NCBI GenBank assembly: GCA_937925845.1
Contig: CALAML010000241.1
Span: 1 to 35,551, forward strand
DNA: 35,551 bases
DNA from: an uncultured Acidimicrobiales bacterium
GTDB taxonomy: Bacteria > Actinomycetota > Acidimicrobiia > Acidimicrobiales > CALAML01
Direction of reading: 5' to 3'
The position numbers and the translations under genes were made by a program. The notes under the pieces were generated by a model. That model had not been told where the DNA came from and made no database searches. It worked only from the letters and a program-made list of their open reading frames with translations. Positions within the stretch are counted from its first letter, which is position 1. Every line of letters starts with the position of its first letter. This document shows positions 23,096-30,334 of this stretch, one piece after another.

Positions 23096-23108
23096 CTTCA
23101 GACTGAAG
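23096..23108. promoter_or_regulatory. Perfect dyad CTTCAG-A-CTGAAG before the PspC/LiaF-like start
   Basis: Six-base arms around one base, ending two bases before ATG 23111. The spacing would cover the translation start region. It could be an operator or the base of a small hairpin. No ribosome binding site is visible here. Confidence 0.35.
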
Positions 23109-23110
23109 TC

Positions 23111-24742
23111 ATGGAAGAACCGAGCCCAAGTAACCATCCTGAAGACCCTGGCACCGGTAGCGGCTCGACGCCCGCCGAGCCGATCTCGGGCGCACCAGTC
23201 CCTGTCGAACCGGTGACTCCCGTGTCGATGTCGGATGAGGAACAGACTCTGATCGACGAGGCCCGTCTGCTCAGCGAGGCTCCGATGGGTACGCCCTATC
23301 CGAGCGGGACCGAAGCCGAAGCAGGGGCCTCAATCGGCTCCGACAGTCCGGACCAGATTGGGGCGTTCGCGATGGCTGACGACGCCGACGCCCATTCCGG
23401 TTGGGGCCCCGGTGGATCGACCCCCAACCCGGGTTCCCGGCCCGGTCCCCAGGGTGGTCCTCCGCCCGGCTTTGGTTTCGAATCCTCGAACTGGCACGGC
23501 GCCCCCCGGTTGGCCAAGAAGCGTCTGGTTCGACGTCGGGGAGGCACGATCGGTGGCGTTTGTGACGGGGTGGCTCACTACTTTGGCACCGACGTCACGG
23601 TGGTTCGGCTGCTTTGGGTCGCCGCCTTCTTCGCCGGCGGCTTCGGCTTGATCGCCTACCTCGTGGCGTGGTTGGTCATGCCCAGCTCATCGCAGTGGCC
23701 AACACCTGGAGAGCCGGTTGATCTCACCGACGCGGTCAGGACCGCGCCCAAGCCTGCGCTGGCCGTGATGCTGGCCGGCGCCATGCTGGCCATGTTGAGC
23801 CTTGATGGTGCCAGTGGGGTGGTGCTCGGTGCCGTGCTGCTGGCGGTTGGCATCTATCTCCTAAACCAGTCGCCGCTGACGCCTGCAGTCGCTTCGTCGG
23901 ATGGTCCTACGCCGGCCGGCGCCGGGCAGTCCGGCTGGTCTGGCTGGTCGGGTGTCGACGCCTCGGCCGCACCCGTTGCGGGCGTGTATCCCGGAGGTCT
24001 ACACGAGCCAGCCTCGCCGTACGCGGCCGCGTTTCGCGATCACACCACGGAACCGACCTGGAACATCAGCGCTGGTGCTGGCACTCCGACCGTAACGCCC
24101 TCCGCCAGCACCTTTACCGCACCGGCGACGCGAAGCCGCGTGCCGATCTTCCTGGTCATGCTCGGCGGTTTGACGCTGGTGTTTTTTCTCACGGTGGTAA
24201 TGCTCGCCATGGGCTTCTCGGCGGCGCTTGGTTTGGCGGCAGGCGTCGTGGTGATCCTCGCCAGCCTGGGCTACGCGATCCTGTCCAGTCAACGGACCTG
24301 GCCGGTGGCCGTTTTTGCGTTGTTCTCCATACCGCTGCTGGTGGTGGGTCTGGCCTTTGCCAGCGGAAGCCTGGAGATCGACATCGCCCCGTCGCGGGTG
24401 GCTCCCCTCAGCGTCGATCAGCTTGACGATCAGTATGACTTCGACGCCACCGATCTGCAGTTCGACCTCACCCAGCTCGATCTCAGTGAGTGGGAGGGGA
24501 CCCGCGAGATCGACGTTCAGGTCGACTTCGGCTCGATCAACATCCTGCTTCCGGAGGGGCTGGCCTACGACATCAACGCCGATGTTGGTTTCGGCGAAAT
24601 CCAGCTCCTGGAGAACTCTGTCGAAGGCATCGATATCACCTCGACCGCCGGCGGTAGCAATGGTGGCGGTTTCCCAGACCCGCCACGGGTTGTCATCAAC
24701 GCCGAAGTTGACTTCGGATCGGTTACCGCCAACACCCAGTAG
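23111..24742 (+). CDS. PspC domain membrane protein with LiaF-like C terminus
   Basis: A 543-residue protein. The first 130 residues are Pro/Gly/Ser-rich and acidic, probably disordered. A PspC domain follows (138-193: [20 protein letters not shown], then a membrane helix ending WLVMPSSS). Four further hydrophobic segments lie near 210-250 and 345-405. The C-terminal 110 residues are a beta-helical, aspartate-rich region with repeated [13 protein letters not shown] and [11 protein letters not shown] units, like the LiaF/cell-wall-active antibiotic response domain. LiaF-type proteins restrain their histidine kinase until envelope damage, so this is the likely sensor partner or output of the divergent PspC kinase system. 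Control by the TCAGGGGAATCCC element is inferred from the promoter. Confidence 0.85.
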   Translation: MEEPSPSNHPEDPGTGSGSTPAEPISGAPVPVEPVTPVSMSDEEQTLIDEARLLSEAPMGTPYPSGTEAEAGASIGSDSPDQIGAFAMADDADAHSGWGPGGSTPNPGSRPGPQGGPPPGFGFESSNWHGAPRLAKKRLVRRRGGTIGGVCDGVAHYFGTDVTVVRLLWVAAFFAGGFGLIAYLVAWLVMPSSSQWPTPGEPVDLTDAVRTAPKPALAVMLAGAMLAMLSLDGASGVVLGAVLLAVGIYLLNQSPLTPAVASSDGPTPAGAGQSGWSGWSGVDASAAPVAGVYPGGLHEPASPYAAAFRDHTTEPTWNISAGAGTPTVTPSASTFTAPATRSRVPIFLVMLGGLTLVFFLTVVMLAMGFSAALGLAAGVVVILASLGYAILSSQRTWPVAVFALFSIPLLVVGLAFASGSLEIDIAPSRVAPLSVDQLDDQYDFDATDLQFDLTQLDLSEWEGTREIDVQVDFGSINILLPEGLAYDINADVGFGEIQLLENSVEGIDITSTAGGSNGGGFPDPPRVVINAEVDFGSVTANTQ

Positions 24743-24784
24743 CCCGGTCCGAGACTCGCGTAGCTCCGCTCGTGCTTCAGCGGC

Positions 24785-25744
24785 ATGGTTGGGCCAGACT
24801 GTGGTGTGTCCAAGACCAAGCCCCAGATTATCCTCGACTGCGATCCCGGCCTTGACGATGCTATGGCGATCGCCGTGGCTGCTCGCCACACCGATCTCCT
24901 CGGCATCACCACCGTTGCTGGCAACGTCAGCCTGCAGCTCACAACCGCCAACGCCCTCACCGTTTGTGAGGTCTTCGACGTCAACGTGCCGGTCCATTCG
25001 GGCGCGGCGCAGCCCTTGACCGGACCGACGGTCGATGCTGCGGAGATCCATGGGGAGTCGGGGCTGAACGGGCCCGATCATCCCGAGCACTCTCGCTCGA
25101 TCGATGGCGACAACGCCGTCGAGTTCATGGTCGAAACCCTTCGGGCCAATCCCGGGGCTTGGCTGGTACCGATCGGGCCGATGACCAACATCGCTCAGGT
25201 CATCAAGGCCGATCCGGGCGTACTCGATTCGGTGGCTGGCATTTCGTTTATGGGGGGCGCCCGCACGGTGGGCAACGCCACCGCAACTGCCGAGTTCAAC
25301 ATCTGGGGTGATCCGGAGGCGGCCGCCATCGTCATCGGGTGTGGTCACCCCAACATCCGGATGAGCGGCCTGCAGCTCACCTCGCAGTTCCAGGTCCATG
25401 ACGGGTTTCTGGGTCGGGTAAAAGCCATCGACACCGACGCCGCTCGTTGGACCCACGCGCTTCTAGACTTTCTTCTTGATGCGGTGGCCGGGCTTGAGGG
25501 CTTTCGCACTTCATCGATGCATGACCCGGTAGCGGTGCTGTCGGTCACCCACCCGGAGTTGGTACAGGCCGAGCCACGGCGGGTCGACGTGGAGCTGGCC
25601 GGCGTCCACACCAGGGGAATGACCGTGGTCGATCAGCGGTCGCGGGCGCCGGAAGCCCCCAATGTTCAGGTGGGCATGACGATCAACGGTGGGGCCATGG
25701 CCGACCTACTTCTCGGTTGTTTGGCTCCGGAGGATGCTTCCTGA
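24785..25744 (+). CDS. Ribonucleoside hydrolase
   Basis: A 319-residue inosine-uridine-type nucleoside hydrolase that splits the N-glycosidic bond of ribonucleosides to free base and ribose. The calcium-binding motif DCDPGLDDAMA gives D18, D20, D24 and D25. Family segments GITTVAGNVSL, FMGGARTVGNATATAEFNIWGDPEAA and a late MHDPVAVL with the fourth metal aspartate are present. The start is ATG 24785; GTG 24806 is an alternative that would begin right at the conserved domain, and neither has a clear ribosome binding site. Its stop shares one base with the ribokinase start (TGATG), so the two enzymes are coupled. Base preference (purine or pyrimidine) is not evident. Confidence 0.9.
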   Translation: MVGPDCGVSKTKPQIILDCDPGLDDAMAIAVAARHTDLLGITTVAGNVSLQLTTANALTVCEVFDVNVPVHSGAAQPLTGPTVDAAEIHGESGLNGPDHPEHSRSIDGDNAVEFMVETLRANPGAWLVPIGPMTNIAQVIKADPGVLDSVAGISFMGGARTVGNATATAEFNIWGDPEAAAIVIGCGHPNIRMSGLQLTSQFQVHDGFLGRVKAIDTDAARWTHALLDFLLDAVAGLEGFRTSSMHDPVAVLSVTHPELVQAEPRRVDVELAGVHTRGMTVVDQRSRAPEAPNVQVGMTINGGAMADLLLGCLAPEDAS

Positions 25745-26679
25745 TGGCACCGGCGCACCCGATCGAGATCTGTGTGGTGGGTTCGGTCAACGAGGACATC
25801 GTCGTCGGGGTGAGCCACCATCCGGAAGCGGGGGAGACGATTCTGGGCGGGGACTGGTTCTCCAACCCGGGTGGCAAGGGAGCCAATCAGGCGGTCGCCG
25901 CCGCTCGCATGGGCCGTCGGGTCGGCTTTGTCGGGGCCGTTGGTACCGACGATGCTGGGGCGACTCAGCGCAAGGCGCTGATCGCCGACGGGATCGACAC
26001 CGGCGAACTCATCGAGACCGACGCACCGACCGGGCGGGCATTTATCACCGTCGCGTCCGACGGCGAGAACCGCATCGTGGTATCGCCTGGCGCCAACGCC
26101 AGGGTCACCGCCGACCAGGTGGATGGGTCGACTTCGGTGACGCAGGCCGAGCTGGTCCTGCTTCAGCTGGAGATTCCGCTCCCCGCAGTGGCCGCCGCGG
26201 TCGCCGCGGCTCGAGGTCGGGTCGTGCTGAATCCGGCCCCGGCACCAAGTGGAGACCTTGACCGCCAGTGGAGTGAGATCCTGGCTGGAGTGGCGGTAGT
26301 GGTTCCCAACGAGGGGGAGTTGGCCCAGTTGGTCGGCGCCGCCCGCGCCACGTCGACCGATGAACTGGTCGATCAGGCGAAGGCTCTGCAGGACCTCGGC
26401 GTTGAGTCGGTGGTGGTCACCCTCGGCGCCGACGGTGTGCTGGTGGTCGAGGATCGCGGATCAGGGACTTTGCCCTCTTCGATACCAGCGGTGCCAGCCA
26501 CCGTCGTCGATACCACCGCCGCCGGTGACACGTTTTGTGGGGCTTTCGGTGATGCGCTGGTGGGCGGTGCGTCTCTGCTCGATGCCGCCGGATGGGGTAA
26601 TCGTGCCGCCGCCGTCGCCGTCGCTCGCCGGGGCGCTCAGGCTTCGATTCCCCTGCGCCACGAGGTGCCAGCAACCTAA
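25744..26679 (+). CDS. rbsK: Ribokinase
   Basis: A 311-residue PfkB-family sugar kinase that phosphorylates ribose to ribose 5-phosphate with ATP. The first PfkB signature is FSNPGGKGANQAVAAARMG (39-57), where the GGKGAN loop binds ribose. The second is DTTAAGDTFCGAF (256-268), with catalytic base D262 and the anion hole. N119-like GANARVT and the VVPNEGEL segment also fit ribokinase rather than fructokinase or adenosine kinase. ATG 25744 overlaps the nucleoside hydrolase stop by one base. Together the two recover the ribose of nucleosides into the pentose phosphate pathway. No ribose transporter is adjacent, which supports an intracellular salvage role. Confidence 0.92.
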   Translation: MAPAHPIEICVVGSVNEDIVVGVSHHPEAGETILGGDWFSNPGGKGANQAVAAARMGRRVGFVGAVGTDDAGATQRKALIADGIDTGELIETDAPTGRAFITVASDGENRIVVSPGANARVTADQVDGSTSVTQAELVLLQLEIPLPAVAAAVAAARGRVVLNPAPAPSGDLDRQWSEILAGVAVVVPNEGELAQLVGAARATSTDELVDQAKALQDLGVESVVVTLGADGVLVVEDRGSGTLPSSIPAVPATVVDTTAAGDTFCGAFGDALVGGASLLDAAGWGNRAAAVAVARRGAQASIPLRHEVPAT

Positions 26680-26699
26680 CTCCAGCTCCCAGGAGACTC

Positions 26700-27296
26700 T
26701 TAGACGGCGAGGATGCCGTCGACGATCTGGTCGATGCCGAGCAGCACCAGGCCGATGCAGGCAAGGCGGTCGAAGGAGCGCTCGAACCGGGTGGTCCAAT
26801 GGCCGATCCGGGCCAGGACCACCCAACCCACGAGTAGGGCCATGGCGATCAGGACCGCCGCCGCGACCGGTCCCCAGCCCACGTCCGCTCCACCCACCAG
26901 CGCCAGGATGGCGAGCTCCGGACGAAGCAGTACCGGGAAGAAGATCGGGGTCAGGGCTGCTGTCGAGCCCTGGGGTGCCGGCGCTGAGTCCGGCTGGGCG
27001 GTGTCGTACACCCTGTCCCATCCTGGCGCTCGAAAGAGCTGGACCAGTGCCGAGGCGATCACGATGAGCCCGGCTGCGATCCGTCCGTTGGGCACGCTGA
27101 TGTTCAGGGCCTCCAGCACCGTTGGACCGAGCGCGGCAAGAACACCGAGCACCCCGATGGTGAGCGCGGCCCCGATGGCGACCTGGGCGTGGGCGTTCTG
27201 ACGGGGACGGTCGTTCAGCGGTAGTGCCGGGCGGCGATGGAACGGGTTGGTCGCCACCACAAAACCGAGAACAACCAGCCAGAAGGTGTGGGTCAT
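26700..27296 (-). CDS. Small integral membrane protein, MarC-like
   Basis: A 198-residue protein with about six hydrophobic segments and no signal peptide. The pattern NPF near the N terminus (residues 17-19), GRIAAGLIVIASALVQL in the middle, and TPIFFPVLLRPELAILAL resembles the MarC family, where NP and IAGGI and P-LAIP-LAGPG segments occur. Similarity is in pattern rather than strict identity, so the assignment is tentative. MarC proteins have no established biochemical function. The start ATG overlaps the stop of the upstream toroid-like gene as ATGA, so the two are co-translated. A 20-base gap with a short CTCC-CA-GGAG inversion separates it from ribokinase, which is convergent. Confidence 0.6.
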   Translation of the reverse strand: MTHTFWLVVLGFVVATNPFHRRPALPLNDRPRQNAHAQVAIGAALTIGVLGVLAALGPTVLEALNISVPNGRIAAGLIVIASALVQLFRAPGWDRVYDTAQPDSAPAPQGSTAALTPIFFPVLLRPELAILALVGGADVGWGPVAAAVLIAMALLVGWVVLARIGHWTTRFERSFDRLACIGLVLLGIDQIVDGILAV

Positions 27297-28573
27297 TGGG
27301 GTACCTCATCGCGGATCACGGGGATCACTTCGATCAGCGCCGAGAGCGAGTGTTGCTGATCATCCATTTGGGTGATTTCGAACTGGAACCAGGCGCCTTT
27401 CGACGCCGTGGGGTTGGGGAAGGTGAGCGCCTCGCGGTCGTCGACCTGGCGCTCGACCAGAACTGAAGCGGTGCACAACGTTCTCTCTCGAAGCACGGTT
27501 CTGTCGACGTCCCACTCCGGGCGTCGTTCTGAGAAGCGCCAGAGGGCATCGGTGGCTTCGCCGATCGTGCCGAGCCCTGCTCCGAGCGTCTGGCGCCCCC
27601 GGGTGTAGTGACTAATGAGCGAGTTGGTGCGTTGGGATTCGTAGCGAATTTGCACGCTTTGGAATTGGGCCTGGCGGGTGGCATAGGCCAACGCCGCGTC
27701 AGAGAAGGCTCGGTCGCCGTTGCGGTATTCGGGCCAGCGGGCCATTTCCGCCATGGCGTAGGCGGCCCAGTGGTCGGGGATATCGGGGAACCAGGGCTCG
27801 ACGCGGTCGCGATCTTCGGCCACGTAGCGCATGATTCGCTCGGTCGGTGCGTCCCAGCCCTGGTCGGGGAAGATGGTGTGGAGCCGGGCCAGGGCCCAGA
27901 ACACCTCACCGGTGTAGAACTGGGAGAACGAGTCGGGCACTGCGGCGCCGGTCGCTGGGTCCCAGTCGCCGTTGACCGAGCCGGTCTCGGTCACCTGCCC
28001 TTCCATGAACCGGCCGAACGACATCATCACGTCGTCGTAGCGGTCGTCTCCGGTGTGCTCGCGCCGTTCCACCAGTCCGGCCACGGCCAGTGCGGCTCCA
28101 CCTACCCGGTTCAGGCCGTCGGTCGGTCCGAACGACTGACCCCCGTCCCCGGTATCGACCAGTCGGTCCAACACAAAGTCCATGCCGGAGTCGGCCGCTT
28201 CTCGGGCGCCGTCGAACCCAGCCCGATCGGCCTGGTACAGCGACACCAGGAGGCCGGCATGGCGGACCAGGTTGTACCCGCCGAGGTCCTCATCGTCGGA
28301 GCGGTGGTAGCGGTAGAGCCACGATCCATTCTGGTTCTGGTTGTCAACCAGCCAGTCCACCGATCGGCCGGCGGCTGCCATGACTTCGGCTTCGGTAAGG
28401 TCGATCCCAGGGCCGCAGTGCTCCGTCGGCACCACTGCCAGCCGGAACACGGTCGCCACCAGCGCCCAAACCGCTAGGCCGCCAATGAGACGCCCTTTCC
28501 AGGTGCGGGGGGTGAACCGTTGGCTCAACCGTTTCTGGGCCGCCGTCGGCGACGCGATCTCTGACCCCGACAT
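27293..28573 (-). CDS. Membrane-anchored alpha/alpha-toroid-like protein of unknown function
   Basis: A 426-residue protein with one N-terminal membrane segment (about 27-48) followed by a large domain, predicted outside the membrane on one side. Helical repeats carry motifs such as SVDWLVDNQNQNGSWLYRY (71-89), GGYNLVRHAGLLVSLYQ (98-114), GGAALAVAGLVE and GEVFWALARLH. These are typical of (alpha/alpha)6 toroids, as in terpenoid cyclase-like, prenyltransferase-like and glycosidase-like folds. I cannot assign a reaction. ATG 28573 is chosen because TACACT at 28581-28586 lies 7 bases upstream; GTG 28594 would add seven residues. It is coupled to the MarC-like gene and divergent from the small membrane protein/HTTM pair, suggesting one functional unit. 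Confidence 0.65.
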   Translation of the reverse strand: MSGSEIASPTAAQKRLSQRFTPRTWKGRLIGGLAVWALVATVFRLAVVPTEHCGPGIDLTEAEVMAAAGRSVDWLVDNQNQNGSWLYRYHRSDDEDLGGYNLVRHAGLLVSLYQADRAGFDGAREAADSGMDFVLDRLVDTGDGGQSFGPTDGLNRVGGAALAVAGLVERREHTGDDRYDDVMMSFGRFMEGQVTETGSVNGDWDPATGAAVPDSFSQFYTGEVFWALARLHTIFPDQGWDAPTERIMRYVAEDRDRVEPWFPDIPDHWAAYAMAEMARWPEYRNGDRAFSDAALAYATRQAQFQSVQIRYESQRTNSLISHYTRGRQTLGAGLGTIGEATDALWRFSERRPEWDVDRTVLRERTLCTASVLVERQVDDREALTFPNPTASKGAWFQFEITQMDDQQHSLSALIEVIPVIRDEVPQ

Positions 28574-28580
28574 CGCCCCG

Positions 28581-28586
28581 AGTGTA
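28581..28586 (-). promoter_or_regulatory. TANNNT -10 box (TACACT) of the toroid-like gene
   Basis: Read on the minus strand, TACACT is followed by seven bases and ATG 28573. The layout supports this start over the upstream GTG. Confidence 0.45.
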
Positions 28587-28592
28587 GACCCC

Positions 28593-28658
28593 ACGTCGGT
28601 GGCGATGGCCGCACTGCTCTGGTCGCCAAAGCCAGGGAGAGGACGTCGGCGGCGCTGG
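28593..28658. repeat. Direct repeat pair in the divergent membrane-gene promoter
   Basis: ACGTCGGTGGCGATGG (28593-28608) and ACGTCGGCGGCGCTGG (28643-28658) match at 14 of 16 positions, 50 bases apart. Each copy lies in the 133-base gap between the two divergent -10 boxes, the first near the toroid-like promoter and the second near that of the small membrane protein. Confidence 0.4.
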
Positions 28659-28694
28659 TTGGTGGGGTGAGTGGGCGCGGACCGGTGGGGGAGG

Positions 28695-28700
28695 TACGGT
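28695..28700 (+). promoter_or_regulatory. TANNNT -10 box (TACGGT) of the small membrane protein gene
   Basis: TACGGT plus six bases leads to GTG 28707, identical in hexamer and spacing to the mtr promoter. This decides the start codon. GGGGAGG at 28687-28693 overlaps but is too distant for an ideal ribosome binding site. Confidence 0.5.
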
Positions 28701-28706
28701 TTTGCA

Positions 28707-29219
28707 GTGGGATCAGTGGGGACGCCGCGGCGAGATCAGGCCGCCGACGACAGCGCAGCCGAGCCTTCGGTTGGCGTCGCGACTCGCCTCGGCCGTTTGG
28801 GCTGGGTCCGAATCGCGGTTTCGCTGGCCCTGCTGGCGGCGGTGCTATGGCCGCTCGTCGCGCAAAAGGACAGCTTCCCGTTCTCCAACTACCCCATGTT
28901 TTCGTTTCCGCGAGATCGCGACAGCACCGTCAATGTGGCGATTGGGTTCGGGGCCGATGGCCAACCGGTCACCCTCTCACCAGAGTCGATCGCCGGATCG
29001 GATCAGGTGATTCATGCCGCTCGAGCCGTTGGTGATGCGGTCCGCTCCGATGCCGCGCCGGCGTTGTGTGAGGAGATCGCTCGCCGGGTTGCTGCCGGTT
29101 CGACCCCGGCTGCGTCGATCGAGATCGTGACCGAAACCTTCGATGTCGTCGATTGGTTCGACGGCGATACCGAGCCGGACCAGCGGGTGGTTCACGCCCG
29201 CTGTGAGGTTCGGCGATGA
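28707..29219 (+). CDS. Small membrane protein upstream of the HTTM gene
   Basis: A 170-residue protein with one membrane segment (about 33-53, VRIAVSLALLAAVLWPLV) followed by KDSFPFSNYPMFSFPRDRDS and a mixed alpha/beta soluble tail that is probably outside the membrane. I recognise no domain of known function, but the SNYPMF segment recalls accessory proteins found beside HTTM/gamma-carboxylase-like genes. GTG 28707 is preferred over GTG 28671 because of the TACGGT box. Its stop overlaps the HTTM start as ATGA, so the two products are made together and probably form a complex. A single cysteine pair (near 124 and 167) could bridge but is not a CxxC. Confidence 0.6.
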   Translation: MGSVGTPRRDQAADDSAAEPSVGVATRLGRLGWVRIAVSLALLAAVLWPLVAQKDSFPFSNYPMFSFPRDRDSTVNVAIGFGADGQPVTLSPESIAGSDQVIHAARAVGDAVRSDAAPALCEEIARRVAAGSTPAASIEIVTETFDVVDWFDGDTEPDQRVVHARCEVRR

Positions 29220-30235
29220 CCTCGACGGCCACCCTGGATGCCGCCAGTGGGGATTCGAGCGGTGGGTCGAGCGCTGACCGAACGCCCGCTGATTCCCGAT
29301 GGGCCCGGTTTCGCGTCTGGTTGAACCGGTGGTGGCGTGCCATCGATCCGGCCCAGGCTCTGGCGGTGCTGCGCATCGCCCTTGGCGCCTACAGCGCCGG
29401 GTTTGCCCTGGTGCGGTTGCCCTACCACCTCGACCTGGCCCGACTGGAGGAGCGGCGGTTCGAACCGGTTGGGGTGTGGGCCTGGCTTGATCAACCGCTT
29501 CCGGTTTGGGTCACCCTGGTTCTCGGTCTGGTCGCCGCCGTCTCCGGCATCGCTTTCACCCTTGGGTGGCGCTACCAGGTGACCGCGCCCGTCTTTGCCG
29601 CCGCCATGCTCGGCTACCTCACCTACGGTCATGCGTGGGGGCAGATCCTGCACACCGAGCACCTGTTGATCCTGCACCTTGGGGTGTTGGCCCTGGCTCC
29701 GGCCGCGGATCGTTGGTCGCTCGATAGGCGCTGGGGTTCGGCTCGATCCCGCGATACCAGGGGCTTCGATCGGCACCGGTGGGCTATCTGGCTGATGGCT
29801 GCGGTGACGGCCGGCACCTACTTCGTCGCCGGTTGGGCCAAGGTCCGAAACGGCGGGGTGGAGTGGATCACCGGAGATGTGTTGCGATCCCAGATCGCCC
29901 ACGACAACCTTCGCAAGGAACTACTCGGTGACATTTCGTCACCGTTCGCGGCCACCTTGCTACCTCACGCCTGGCTTTTCCCACCGATGGCGGCCTTTAC
30001 GCTGGTGGCGGAGTTGGGAGCCCCGTTGGCGCTGGTGTGGCGACGGGTAAATCAGGCCTGGACCGCTGCTGCGCTGGGGTTTCACTGGGGGATTTTGGCC
30101 CTGATGGCGGTGCTTTTTCCCTATCAGTTGGCCGTGCTGGCCTTCCTGCCGAACCTGATGCTGATGACGATCCAGCGTGGACACCCATCAAATCTGATGA
30201 GTCACCAGACAAAACATTCGGTTTCCACCGAATGA
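29216..30235 (+). CDS. HTTM-family (gamma-carboxylase-like) multi-pass membrane protein
   Basis: A 339-residue integral membrane protein. After about 40 disordered residues come roughly seven membrane segments. The signature region IDPAQALAVLRIALGAYSAGFALVRL and GHAWGQILHTEHLLILHLGVLALAP, rich in histidines (H139, H146, H149, H154), fits the HTTM group, which is related to the membrane part of vitamin K-dependent gamma-glutamyl carboxylase. Later YFVAGWAKVRNGGVEWITGD also matches. Reaction unknown; a membrane redox or lipid modification is suspected for the family. It is coupled by ATGA to the small membrane protein. A terminator overlaps its stop codon, closing the two-gene operon. Confidence 0.7.
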   Translation: MTSTATLDAASGDSSGGSSADRTPADSRWARFRVWLNRWWRAIDPAQALAVLRIALGAYSAGFALVRLPYHLDLARLEERRFEPVGVWAWLDQPLPVWVTLVLGLVAAVSGIAFTLGWRYQVTAPVFAAAMLGYLTYGHAWGQILHTEHLLILHLGVLALAPAADRWSLDRRWGSARSRDTRGFDRHRWAIWLMAAVTAGTYFVAGWAKVRNGGVEWITGDVLRSQIAHDNLRKELLGDISSPFAATLLPHAWLFPPMAAFTLVAELGAPLALVWRRVNQAWTAAALGFHWGILALMAVLFPYQLAVLAFLPNLMLMTIQRGHPSNLMSHQTKHSVSTE

Positions 30236-30240
30236 GTTTT
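30211..30240 (+). terminator. Intrinsic terminator overlapping the HTTM stop codon
   Basis: CATTCGGT (30215-30222) pairs perfectly with ACCGAATG (30227-30234) over a TTCC loop. AAAA before it and TTTT after it (30237-30240) extend the stem or supply a T-run. The stop codon TGA 30233-30235 lies inside the right arm. Confidence 0.7.
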
Positions 30241-30334
30241 CGAGGTACGGGGGTAGGTGCGCTACCTTGAGTCTTGTACTCCGGTCACTGAATCAGCCGA
30301 GGATTCAAGATCGGACCCCCTTTGAGGAGCGTCT

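Noticed and set aside
23999..25456. Long minus-strand frame antisense to the PspC/LiaF-like and nucleoside hydrolase genes
   Set aside because: It crosses two genes with clear motifs on the plus strand and has no recognisable protein features.
26645..26654. GATTCCCCTG inside ribokinase, matching ten bases of the candidate regulator element
   Set aside because: It is within coding sequence near the gene end, lacks the rest of the dyad and is not upstream of a gene.
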